A stretch of 64,000 nucleotides of DNA from Phallusia mammillata (Eukaryota > Chordata > Ascidiacea > Phlebobranchia > Ascidiidae): contig QLIY01000536.1 of assembly GCA_003260075.1 (NCBI GenBank), forward strand, positions 1 to 64,000, read 5' to 3'. Both the position numbers and the translations under genes were made by a program. This document shows positions 22,828-33,675 of the stretch, piece after piece. The notes beneath the pieces are model-generated. The model searched no databases and was not told the DNA's origin. It saw only the letters and a list, made by a program, of their open reading frames with translations. Every line of letters begins with the position of its first letter. Position 1 is the stretch's first letter.

Positions 22828-23610
22828 GTTCGCTGCAATTTTTACCATACCAAAATCTAATTGAAAAACTAATGCACTTCGCCGGACTTTTTTAATCTTC
22901 TGACTGAAATAAAATTCAAGTTATTGCAAAAGTAAGAAGAAAAAAACGATTTTTAGGAGTTTGGACCCTATGCTGTTATTTAATAATTGTGGTCGACGCT
23001 TTACCCTCTGGTTACTTACGTGACCAAACAGGATGTTATTTTTTTGTATCAACTGGTGATTAACTGCACAACTGGATCCGCCCCGCAACGCAAAAACGAA
23101 ATATGGAACATGTTTTGTACCAAGATGGGCACTAAAAATCACAACTGCATTCAGTTTTACATGCGTGCAAAATGTTAAGAGTTTTTTTAGTTGATAATTT
23201 TTTGGAAAAAAATGTCGAAACAATGTTTGGACGAAAGTTTAGAAAGTTTTTGCTCAGTCGGGAATTGTTGAATGTCCATTCATCTCCTATATTTTTAATG
23301 CCCAACTACAATTCAAGCAGCATTGCTTTTATTGCAAGTCGTAGTTACAAGCCCAAAACTCGACCTAAACTCTTTTTTTTTAAAGTCCGAAATAGACCCA
23401 AAAGTAAGATTTACCAAGACCCACTACCAATAATATCCAGCCGAGTGTAAAGTTAGGCCAAAATCAAGGCTGTTTTATTCAAACTAAATTCTAAACACAA
23501 AGCCAGGCCCGGTTTACAAATATGTGACTACAAACACAACCAATATTTTGATCCTAATGCAAAAAGCTGCAGAAAACGCAACCACACACATAACAAATGT
23601 CTGCACAAAC

Positions 23611-24235
23611 CTGACAAACATTTAAGGGTAAGAAAAGAAGTATAGATTTGGTATAGTTCCAGTCTTCGGCAAATGCAGAAAGTGTTTAGATAACCGATGG
23701 TCACCGCAGTAATTACAATACAACTTACATATTAGTAGCATCTATGTCGGAAAGGAACGTTCGAACGATCGAGAGTGTTAAATTTGCAATTCACCCCGTG
23801 TGTAACTCCTGTCAAAAATATATAAAATAGTAATTGTGCTCCGAAAATTGTGAGTTATAGTCAGCATGTATGAAAAATCAGTCGAAATTACCACATACCA
23901 ATTGACAACAACCGTAAAAAATCATGTTTGTACGAACATATTTGTTGTGTTGTGTCGCATGTCTGCGTGCAAGAATGGGAAAACGTCTGTTATGTTACAG
24001 CCTAACAGATTTTACGCAATAGATGGCTTCCTGTTGCATCTGATGACACGAATCATGAAAAGTTGCTGACGAGTTTTGATTCAAAAATGTGAAATGACTG
24101 CTTGACGGTTTGCATAATCAAAAAAATGTTTGTATTAACAAGCTAATTTTACCTGCAACTGGTGGTTATTTGTCACAAAACCAGTAGATACATCGAGGGA
24201 AACATGTGTTCTTTCGTCTTATTTAGTCAAGAAGG
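23611..24235 (-). pseudogene. Relic of a further family member upstream of gene C
   Basis: Minus-strand 23725-23611 translates in one open frame to an exon 4 end like that of genes B and C, including GYLN, CRRLEL and a final LS before the donor. A fragment near 24175-24235 resembles exon 3 but contains an in-frame stop. Exons 1, 2 and 5-7 were not found, so this is probably a decayed gene. It corresponds to the relic at 15968-16800, so it predates the segmental duplication. Confidence 0.6.
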
Positions 24236-26762
24236 TCACAGTTAGCAGATTGAATTGACCAAAACATTGGCCACCCCAAAAAATCAACCAGAAACATTTA
24301 AGTCCGGTCATTGTCATATCATGTCATGGTATTTTATGGCATGTCGTTCACTTCAAAGGGCTCTACGCGCCAGTATATTTGTAACAACCAGTACCTCTGA
24401 AAAGGTAATCGGCCAGTTTTCGATATTTTACGCCAAAAAAAACACCTGCAGTTTTTATGTTGTGGATGTAAAATACACACAAAAATTATCTGATATATCA
24501 ATACAATCATCTGAAATCCAGTTTTGTATGTGACAGAAAAGCTGCGAAGCAGAAGCAACGGGTTTTAAAATGTTTTAACAAACAAAATCAATCATAAAAT
24601 TACAGGCTGAGTTTCTGTCGCCCAGCAAAGGAAAACAAACTAAATACCCTTTTTGGAGACGACGCAACAGATAGTGTCACTGCTGGCGCTTTATGCTCAC
24701 AGATTGTAGGTTCCACTTCCATATCCACTTTTTGCGTTTCCATAAGGAAGTGAGTTAATTTGGATTACTTAAAGAGGAAAACTGGTTGGGTTGAACCAAA
24801 TTGAACCTACACCCAAAACTCAAAACATCGAGTAAAAGGCTTTGCCCGCCCAACTAAGATAAAAATTAAAACACATGGACAAGTCGTTGTGAGACGTTAC
24901 CACTTTGTATTGAAAAATGATAAAAATAATAAAGTAGTATACTCACGATCATCTGTCTTCATTCAAAGACCATTTTCAACATCCGTTATCTCAAAAGGAA
25001 AAAGTGATTTTTAAATCATTGTTCTGTAGAATATGCCATTTTCCGTGTGTCCAACAGTTATTTTCAACATCCGTTATCTCAAAAGTAAAACTTGATTTTC
25101 ATAACCCTGTTTTGTAGAATATGCCCCGTTCCATAGGCGCAACTTTCATACCTCGCCCTCATAGCGGTGTATGTTTTTGCAGCAATGAAACAAGAAATCT
25201 ACATTGTAACACATGTTTATGAATTGACTTATTTTAAAAACTTTATTTCTCAATATGAGATTTTGTAAAAATAAAAGTTTGAAAAAGTAAAAAAGCAATT
25301 TACCCCCGCTATAACCTGAGGGCAGAAAATACTTACAGTTTTTTGCAGCCAGGGCGTATTACTTAAATATATCAAGTTATCACCCGAATTACTACACTGG
25401 CTTTCGCAACCTGCCAAAACATGCTAGCTAAACCTAATATCCGCAGGCAAGAAAAGTGCGCAAGGCGCAATTTCTACAATCAGCGCCGTTAGGACAAGCG
25501 GCGAGTTTGTTATACATCCTTGAGTTAATTTGGCTGGCTGACAAGCTTTCCAATATGTTTTCCCAACTGGATAAACTTACAGCATAATTAGGCTCAACAC
25601 ATATAGGTAAACTAGCGTCAGTTGAAAAGCGTACAACTTTCTAACCTGTCAACCAGCCTTCAATATATATAAAGATATATATATTGCAAAGCTAGTAAAG
25701 CATTTGCAAAAGGTTTGGACAATAGTTCAACCAGCTACTAAAAATAAGCAACAACAAGCTGTCAATTACAAATGTGAATAATATAAGTTACATCTTGTGC
25801 AAACTGCAAACGAAGTTACATATTAAATTAGATCATATGCAAGCCAAGTAAATACAAATGCAACCACAATTAAATGATCATTTCACCTACACAGTAGAAG
25901 TAGGACTATTGTGCGTAGAATCAAAAACTTAGCTAGAATCAAAGCTTTCCACTAATTGCACAGAAGCAAATGACCCTAAAACGCGAGAATCTCGAATGCT
26001 GATTGATTGTGATGTCACCAAACTTGCTCAAGCATGTCGACTTGAGCTCTACTAGTGAGAAAACGAGTTTTGTAATAAATTTTTGATGACGGGAAACAAA
26101 CAAGCCAGTATATTTCTATGAAAACATAACGTTTCGACAATGAAATTTTGTCATTCTCAAATGAATGAATGTAAAACCAAGCAGCGCGAAAAAAAACGGT
26201 GAAAGCAGTAAAAAAGGCAAGAAACAAGCGCAAGTTTTGGTAATTACCCCCCCCCCAGTTTTGTAATAAATTTTTGATGACGGGAAACAAACAAGCCAGT
26301 ATATATCCATAAAACATAACGTTTCGACAATGAACTTTTGTCATTCTCAAATGAATGAATGTAAAACCAAGCAGCGAGAAAAAAACGGTAAAAGCAGTAA
26401 AAAGGGCAAGAAACAAGCGCAAATTTTGGCAATTATTATTAAATTAACTCACAGATATTTTAAAACTATATTTTAAAAGACCCGTATTTAACGTTATACG
26501 AATTGACGCAAGGCAATGCACATTTACCCCAAAAATGTTTTAGCAAAACACCAACAGCTACAAATAAGGGTTACACCTTTGTAAGCAGCCATGCGTGACA
26601 GTGTGTCATTTTTCTCAAAAATATTTGGAAAGAAATGCGTCTAATCGTTTTAGGCGAATTGTTGTCAAATAGTCTGGCATTTTATAGGCAAAATGTGAGT
26701 CTTCGGTGTTTAATTTTTTTAGACCATCGATTTCATGCCATATGTGACGTAAAATTATGAAT
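24236..26762. other. Intergenic region, with a true-looking tandem repeat at 24973-25130
   Basis: No gene recognised. An 80-bp unit containing TTTTCAACATCCGTTATCTC is repeated in tandem at about 24973-25055 and 25057-25130, with no G/C tract between the copies. A possible SINE fragment with box-B-like GTAGGTTCCACTTCC is near 24705. Confidence 0.5.
26066..26438 (+). repeat. Duplicated 180-bp segment around a 10-C tract
   Basis: 26066-26246 recurs at 26257-26438 with few differences, separated by ten C (26247-26256). Intergenic. Probable unmerged contig overlap. Confidence 0.75.
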
Positions 26763-26803
26763 TTTCAGGCGACTAAGTTAAGAGTTTCAGGCGACTAAGT
26801 TAA
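26763..26803 (+). promoter_or_regulatory. Tandem TTTCAG-containing 19-mer upstream of ANAPC7
   Basis: The 19-mer TTTCAGGCGACTAAGTTAA occurs twice with three bases between, 52-92 bases upstream of the ANAPC7 start codon. TTTCAG is a strong 3' splice acceptor, so this may mark the start of the mRNA body, either by cis-splicing of a 5' leader intron or by spliced-leader trans-splicing. A chance duplication is possible. Confidence 0.35.
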
Positions 26804-26854
26804 ATCTGATCTGGATGTGTTTTTGTTTTGTATACATTGCGTTAAGTTAAAAAA

Positions 26855-28516
26855 ATGGCTGGAAATCTTTCCACGGTTGTTGAGAAGCTTCGATCCATGC
26901 ACGCATTGGAGCTTAATTCATCAACAAACATTTTGTCCTGTTTAACTATCACTATGATAAATAACAACAATCCCACGGATTATATCAACCAAAGTGAGGT
27001 TTATGGATATCACGCAGATACACTTTATGAAAACAGAGAGTTTCAAAAAGCAGAATCTGTGTATCGCAAGGCACTTTCTTCTTTTAAAAGCATACCAAAA
27101 ACCACTTCCAAGACAACACTTGTGACGAGTAACATTTCTGAAATCACATTGAAGTACAAAATATACCAGTGCTGCAGTAAGTTAAATAATGAAAGTGGGG
27201 CTTTGGCTATTTTGGAAAGTATTCCACAAAAGCAACGCCCACCAAAAGTCAGTTTGGGCCTGGCTAAACTTTACCAAAAGCGAGAAATGGACCGTCCAGC
27301 AATAACATGTTACAAAGAAGTATTGAAAAGGTGTCCACTGGCTTTGGACTGTGCCATAGAGCTGCTTAATTTGGGGGAGCATCCTAATGTTGTTATTAGC
27401 CTGGTTTCTGTTGGTTGTAACTTCGATTGGCTGCCTTCATATATTAAAGCACATGCCCTCATGGTAAATAAAGAGTATGCTAAAAGTGTGGCTGCATATG
27501 AGGCATTAGTCAAAAGACCGACCATTGTGTCTAACCCAAGTCTGCTTTGTGACCTTGCTACTGCCTATTGTAGAGTTGGTAATTATAGATCGGGCATACA
27601 GACATTCAGAACATTACACTTACAAGACCCACGATGGATTAAAGGTATGGATTTGTATGCGTATCTTTTGTGTGAAGATGAAAGAAGCTCTGAACTGGAA
27701 AACTTAGCCATGCAGTTGTTTACAGTTTCTGAGATCCACCCAGAACCTTGGGTTGCTATGGGTTACAATGCACAAAGCAAAGGGGACTACACTAAGGCTG
27801 TATACCTTGCTGCTAGAGCAACAGAACTGGATATTACCTGTATACAGGCTTTACTGTTGAAAGGGGTTAGCCTCCGCATGCTGGGTGAAGTCAAAATTGC
27901 AATAACCCACTTTAGACAAGCATTAAAACTAGCTCCAAGGCGTTTAGAGTGCTATGTTGAAATTGTGGGTTGCTTCTTGCAGGAGAAAAGAATTAACGAA
28001 GCTTTAACAGTCTCGAAAAATGCCATACGTGTTGTAGGGCCATTACCAAATGCTCTTGTGCTCCAAGCAGGTGCAATGCTTCCTGATAAAGCTTATGACA
28101 GAGCTATAAAGTTGGCAGAGCGTGCTTTATCAATTGAACCTAACCACCAACCAGCAATCGAGATGTTGAGCACAATTGCACAGAAACGACATCGATACAA
28201 TGATGCAATTAAGTTTCTCCGAAATGCAATCCAACTGCATGGAAGCAGTAATCTCCACACTATGCTTGCAGACTGTTACTTTAACACATCGAAATTTTCT
28301 GATGCAGTAGACCATTACAATCTGGCCCTATCCCTTAATCCCAATAACAAAGAAGCAAAGGAAGGGTTGAAAAAAGTTCATGGTTTTGAGCAAAGTGCTG
28401 CATTTGAAACTGATCAAGATGAAGAAAATGCACCATTTGAAACAGCTGAAGATGAGGAAGGACTAAGAATGGCAACAAATATAGACTGGCCTCATGAAAC
28501 TCCTTGGTTTTCGTAG
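26855..28516 (+). CDS. ANAPC7: Anaphase-promoting complex subunit 7
   Basis: One uninterrupted 553-aa frame, close to the usual vertebrate length (about 565). APC7 is a tetratricopeptide-repeat scaffold of the APC/C E3 ubiquitin ligase, which marks cyclins and securin for degradation in mitosis and G1. It helps build the arm that binds co-activators. Seen here: family signatures ILxxIPxxQRxPK near residue 120, YKEVLxxCPLALD near 150, KGMDxYxYLL near 265, EPWVxMG near 300 and QALLLKGxxLR near 335. TPR helices run to about residue 510, and the last 40 residues are acidic. The start is the first ATG in frame and aligns with the family N-terminus. Vertebrate genes are split by introns and this one has none, so introns were lost or the gene arose by retroposition. 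No poly(A) scar or target duplication is obvious. Confidence 0.95.
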   Translation: MAGNLSTVVEKLRSMHALELNSSTNILSCLTITMINNNNPTDYINQSEVYGYHADTLYENREFQKAESVYRKALSSFKSIPKTTSKTTLVTSNISEITLKYKIYQCCSKLNNESGALAILESIPQKQRPPKVSLGLAKLYQKREMDRPAITCYKEVLKRCPLALDCAIELLNLGEHPNVVISLVSVGCNFDWLPSYIKAHALMVNKEYAKSVAAYEALVKRPTIVSNPSLLCDLATAYCRVGNYRSGIQTFRTLHLQDPRWIKGMDLYAYLLCEDERSSELENLAMQLFTVSEIHPEPWVAMGYNAQSKGDYTKAVYLAARATELDITCIQALLLKGVSLRMLGEVKIAITHFRQALKLAPRRLECYVEIVGCFLQEKRINEALTVSKNAIRVVGPLPNALVLQAGAMLPDKAYDRAIKLAERALSIEPNHQPAIEMLSTIAQKRHRYNDAIKFLRNAIQLHGSSNLHTMLADCYFNTSKFSDAVDHYNLALSLNPNNKEAKEGLKKVHGFEQSAAFETDQDEENAPFETAEDEEGLRMATNIDWPHETPWFS

Positions 28517-28600
28517 TAGTTACAATTCTGGTTAATAGCAACTCCAATATGCCAAGCCTGCTGATTTTTGATGAGCGATAACGATATGCCACTGTTTAGG

Positions 28601-28606
28601 AATAAA
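28601..28606 (+). promoter_or_regulatory. Polyadenylation signal of ANAPC7
   Basis: AATAAA 82 bases past the stop codon. It lies before the CLUAP1 start at 28944, so the two genes can have separate transcripts. Confidence 0.55.
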
Positions 28607-28943
28607 TCGCATTTCATAACTAACTAGAATTGTCTAAATCATTTTTTAGGACTTATAAAAACAAACCAAACTATTAATACAGTAAAAAGCATATTATTAA
28701 TATATATGTATGTATGTGCTTTAAAAATGTTAAATCCCTTTTTCTATGGTCCATTTGCTCTTGAATGTTTCATTGCATGTAATACTTGTGTCAAAAATCC
28801 ACTGCTAAACCTCAACAATGTTCAAATGTTAAATGAGACCACTGCCCTGCCTGTGAGTGCCTGTATCCTTAATATATTTTGCCTATTTGCAGCTGTACAC
28901 ATTAGGGATTGCTTTTTTACCTGCTGACTGTTTCAAGCTCACA

Positions 28944-31900
28944 ATGTCTTACCGCGATGTTAGAAATTTCACTGAAATGATGAGGAGCCTTGGGTATCCT
29001 AGGTTAATCTCTATGGAAAATTTCAGAACTCCAAATTTTGAACTTGTTGCTGAAATTCTACTTTGGCTTGTGGAGAGGTAGTTCAACCTAGGCCTAATTA
29101 AGTTTTAAAGGGACATTACGGTAGATTCAAAACGGAAAATAACTTGAATTCCTCTTACGTTAATTGGGTACAACAGTGATTCCCAACCGGGAAGGAATTC
29201 TTCCCAAGAAAGAATTTTCCAAACTTGTGAGAAGGAATTTACTTTAATATTTACATTTGATTTGTAAATAGTCACGAAAGCTTAGTTGGGAGCCACCTGG
29301 GTATAAGTTTTCAAAATGATTACTTTGTGATGTTAAGTAGGGTGTGGTACAAAAATGGTTTGGAAGACACAGTACAGTTATCACTCTATTTTTCAGGTAC
29401 GACCCAAACGTGATGTTGCCTACTGACATTGACACTGAGCAAGACCGAATAATCTTCATCAAATCCATCGCGCAGTTCATTGCTACTAAAGCTCATATCA
29501 AGCTGAACACCAAGCGACTGTATATGGCAGATGGATATGCTGTGAAAGAGTTGTTAAAAGTGACAACTGTTTTACGAGATGCCATGAAAGCCATCGCCTC
29601 TGCTTCAAAAGATGATGGATTGGGTGATCATAGGTTGACATCATTCGACATCGGTAAAAGAAAAAAATAAACCTAATTTTGTCAAAATAAACAGATGATG
29701 TAGAAGTTAGCATCAGCAAACAAATAGTTTTTATAGAAACTGTCTTATTGTGATAAACTTTGTTCCTTTACCTATCAATGCTGGCAAAATATAATAAAGC
29801 TACTATATACATCTAAAGAAAAAAATGTAATGCCAAAATTCCATTGAGTGAAAACTGATTTACACAATATATACTAAATGCTATCTGTGAATTAGTTTAG
29901 AAAAAAATCTGTTTAACGCTAATAATGGTTGGTATTGTCTATTTACTTGTGTCAATTGAAAACACTTCTTCTATTACAGCTTCAAAATTGCATGATCTTA
30001 AAGCTGTCAGGCAACTGGCATCGAATGTGACACAGCGAGGTGCTTCATTGTATCACCTCCTTTCTCAGGAACCTGATTTAAGAGATGCTCGGCAGACAGC
30101 CTTGGCCCAACCACTGGATATAAATACAATTGAAAAAGGATTGCGGTATATGTGATTTTACACTTTTAGACAAAAAATGATTGAATGTAAAAGGTCAAAA
30201 ATCCCAGTAAATTGATTCTGGGTATCATTCCTATTCTGTTGCAATGCTTGTAACAACTTCCACCTTTCACCCTGTGTATCAACCCCCCCCCCTTTAGACA
30301 AAAAATGATTGAATGTAAAAGGTCAAAAATCCCAGTAAATCGATTCTAGGCATCATTCCTATTCTGTTGCAATTCTTGTAACAATTTCCACCTTTCACTC
30401 TGTGTGTCACAAGTTCGGAAACCTTTATTTCCAGGATAAAATCAGTTTGCTATCATTTACAGAACAAATATATTTTGCTTATGCAAGCTCGTTTAGTGTT
30501 TAAAACAGTGGTTCTCAAACTTTTTTATTGTCGGGGCCAAATGGTATTTTTTTAAGTGTGTAGGGAGCCGCAAAAAAATGAAACCTTGAGAAAATCACTA
30601 AAGAAGATGACTTTGAAAGCTAAAATAGCAATGTTTGGTGGTTTTCTGAGGTCTGGTGCGAGCCGCAAAATAAGTAGTTTGGAGCCGCATGCGGCCCCGA
30701 AAACCGAGTTTGAGAACCACTGGTTTAAAAACACAAAACAGATTAAAGTTAGAAGGCTCTTGATTTGTAAAAGATGGAAACTTTTTTGGTTTTAGCTCAA
30801 GTATCATGGGTGTGGAAAATGAAGTAAAGAAAACTTTACACAAGTTGGATAATGTTGCTGCTGATGAAGCCAATTTGGAGGCAAAAATTGAAAAACGAAA
30901 AGTAAGAATGCATTTTTACTTCATGACGGGTTTTTAAATGTTAAAATATATATGTATATACGTAGCAGTAAAATATGGCAACAAAAACGAATTGATTAAA
31001 AAAATGGTTTTAATATCTTCAATCAGTGTTTTTTTAAGGTGTCAAATTTCTCCAGCGGTTTCCCAAAGCCTAATAAATAATTCGTTTAAGCAAATATGGC
31101 TATTTTTTGGTATTTAAATGAAACACTTGCGGTCTCTTAAAACTACTTAGCGGTCACCCAAACCAAACCTTAAAAAAAACCTGGTCTTCAATAGAGTGGA
31201 AAAAGTGCATTACCGCATTTAAATCTAAAAAACCAGATTGACTTAATTTTACCAACTTACAATCATTACATGCAACTGCCAAAAATTTTACTAACAAGAC
31301 AGTTTTTCTATCAATCTTTTTTTCTAGACTGAGCTGGAACGATCCAAAAAGCGACTCTCCACATTACAAAATGTCCGACCAGCGTTTATGGATGAGTTTG
31401 AACGTTTGGAGGATGAACTCAAACAACAGTATGAAGAATATCTAGTAAAGTTTCGCAATATGACATTTTTAGAACATCAAATGGAAGATTTTAGCAGGTT
31501 GGTAATAAAATATTAATGTACATACAGTGCATGTATATATAGTGTTTACACATTTTTTTGTTTTTAGACAAGAGAGCAGAAAAGTTACAGAAAATGAAAA
31601 CTCCAGACTACGAATTCAAGCCAGATTGAAAGAAGAAGAAAAGAAGATCGTCCTTGACAATGACTTTGACCAAGGCAATCTTGATGGTATGTAATTTTGG
31701 TATGGATTAATTTTTTTGCGAAAAGGTATTTTGTACATAACCGACTTCCCAATTTAGTGGCATGAAATTTAAACATATCATCAAATCATGCATTGGATAC
31801 AATATCTGACTTGTGTCACAGCAAAAAACTGTGTGTATTAAAACCAAGAAAGTAAATTTATTTTTAAAACTGTTTTATTTTGTTGCTTGGTAGTTAAAAT

Positions 31901-32369
31901 GAATGTAATCTTGCATTGCAATTGCAAAACAATGCCAAAGAGCACAGTTACACTTTAGTTTCAAATACTTGTTGTGGCATCTGTTTTACCCATTAAAAAA
32001 GATTCTCAAAGGGACAATAGCCAAAAAGTACTGTACAACCTCCAGTAGACATAAATATTTATTCCTTTCTTTATCAAAGGTTTTGGATCAGGCTCCAGCG
32101 ACTCAGATGAGGAATTAGACGACGAGAGACTGAACCAAGACCCATCGCGGCCACAAAACCCTGCTCGACCACAAGCTGGTGTGAGACGTAGCATGTATAT
32201 TGGTGAGGAAGATGAAGATACATTATCAAGCACCGATATCGAGGGACAAGAGGATGATGTTGATGACCTCGATGATGATGACATCAGTGCTGATGAGCTA
32301 ATGATGCGAGAAGCTGTTCCAGATGGCGAAGGTTCTCCGGTTGACGATTTGGATGATGACAATTTTTAA
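28944..32369 (+). CDS. CLUAP1: Clusterin-associated protein 1 / intraflagellar transport protein 38
   Basis: Seven exons: 28944-29077, 29397-29653, 29980-30145, 30796-30901, 31328-31497, 31568-31686 and 32080-32369 (stop 32367-32369). They join in frame to 413 aa, the same length as I recall for the human protein. IFT38 is a subunit of the IFT-B2 subcomplex that carries cargo along cilia. Seen: N-terminus [20 protein letters not shown], then [10 protein letters not shown] and [17 protein letters not shown], forming the calponin-homology-like domain (to about 130). A coiled coil with [16 protein letters not shown] runs from about 186 to 310, followed by an acidic Asp/Glu tail from about 318. 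All introns are GT-AG. Introns 1 and 3 carry hAT elements, and intron 3 also holds a 10-C duplication artefact. The gene starts about 430 bp after ANAPC7 on the same strand. Confidence 0.96.
29175..29298. mobile_element. Degraded hAT-like MITE in CLUAP1 intron 1
   Basis: Ends CAGTGATTCCCAAC and GTTGGGAGCCACCT form an imperfect inverted repeat. Flanks GGGTACAA (29167-29174) and GGGTATAA (29299-29306) agree at 7 of 8 bases. Confidence 0.6.
30165..30415 (+). repeat. Duplicated intron segment around a 10-C tract (CLUAP1 intron 3)
   Basis: About 118 bp at 30165-30282 recurs after ten C (30283-30292) with few changes. Probable assembly join. It does not affect exons. Confidence 0.75.
30506..30722. 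mobile_element. hAT-type MITE in CLUAP1 intron 3
   Basis: Ends CAGTGGTTCTCAAAC and GTTTGAGAACCACTG are a perfect inverted repeat. The flanking 8-mer GTTTAAAA (30498-30505 and 30723-30730) is identical on both sides. It lies about 75 bp before exon 4. Confidence 0.92.
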
Positions 32370-33675
32370 TTTTTCAAAAAAATGGGGAACCACATCCAAG
32401 ACCCCACAGTGACACGAATCAATAGTTTGGTTTTCTAATTGAAAGCATAAACATATGAAACGTTTTTGACACTTTTTCACTGTGTACCCCATATATCAAC
32501 TGTGATGATTTGACATGTTTTTTGTTTGTTCAGCGGTTTCAGATTTCTTCTTGTACATTTCTAGCTGCTTTTTAGTATGTTCGGTGCTCAAATTATATTT
32601 TGTAAAGCTTCATACACATTGGCAAATATAGAGGTTCAGTGCAGAACTGATAATATACACCAGGGCCTTTTGTGCTCAGTTCTTACCTTAAATGGACAAC
32701 ACAAATAAAAAGTTACTCACAGAACCTTTTAAAATAGGCATGGGTTGTGGTAGATTTACAGGCATTGATAAAAGAAGTGATGAACTCTTCTTGCTTGCAT
32801 TAAAAACAAGTTGCAGAAAGCAAAAACACTGCCTAGATATACTACACCACAATTTGTAACTCAACCACTTTTTTAAAAAACAAGTATTGTATTTTCCTTT
32901 ACCACCAGGCATAAGAAATAAAACAAATGCGGACCTTTAAAACAGTAAAGAATTACGGTTTGTGATATCTTGATTAAAGCATATTATAAACAATTAATGA
33001 CTAAAAACGTACTTTCATGACAGGATATAAATTCACACGAATAAAAATGTTAATGCTGAAATGATAAATTACAAAAACAATAAAAACTCAATTACAATAA
33101 AACATAAATAATTCAGTGATATGATAAGACATGAACAAAAGCTCTAATAATCAGACAGGTTTAACATAAAAAACTAAGCAGGTTAATTTACACTAAATAC
33201 TAGAATTGTTATTCAGTCCAAATATTTCAACTAAAAAATTAACATGTTGTTTATCAGTTTATGCACAATGTGTTATGGTTAAAACGTAGTCTCTAAAGAG
33301 ACTATATGTATAACAACTTGTTCACTAATAAAGGAAATTTGTACTTTTGAAGATAATATATTGAGGGATAAGAAGTTATTTTCTCTGCATTACCTTTGCA
33401 TTGTAGCATGCTAGTACAGTTTGAATATGTTCGGTGAGGTATGGTAGTCTATACTTGACAGAAGCATGGAATACACAGTTTCAAAAATTAAGCTGATGTT
33501 ATCCAAAACCAAACCTCCACTAACAATAAGAATTAAAAAGCCTCAGTAGTGATTGTATGAATGAAAAAAGTGCATAGTACCCCAATATAACATTTAGTAG
33601 CAGGTTTTGATCTTTAAAAACCAGCACATTACATATGCAGCAGCTCTGTTTAAAGCAGTTGATTTTGCAATTGTC
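32370..33675. other. Region between convergent CLUAP1 and DGAT1
   Basis: Holds the 3' untranslated regions of both genes. AATAAA at 32704-32709 is a candidate end for CLUAP1. No further gene seen. Confidence 0.5.

Larger units (their letters stand above)
17815..24235 (+). repeat. Segmental duplication, copy 2 (contains gene C)
   Basis: Collinear with 9225-16800, including 3' flank, gene, SINE and upstream relic. Copy 2 has its own hAT element at 19441-19783 and a repeat insertion at 22261-22408, and lacks the copy 1 hAT element at 11820-12278. Confidence 0.85.

Noticed and set aside
32006..32362. Serine-rich 118-codon minus-strand frame
   Set aside because: It is the shadow of the acidic C-terminal exon of CLUAP1.
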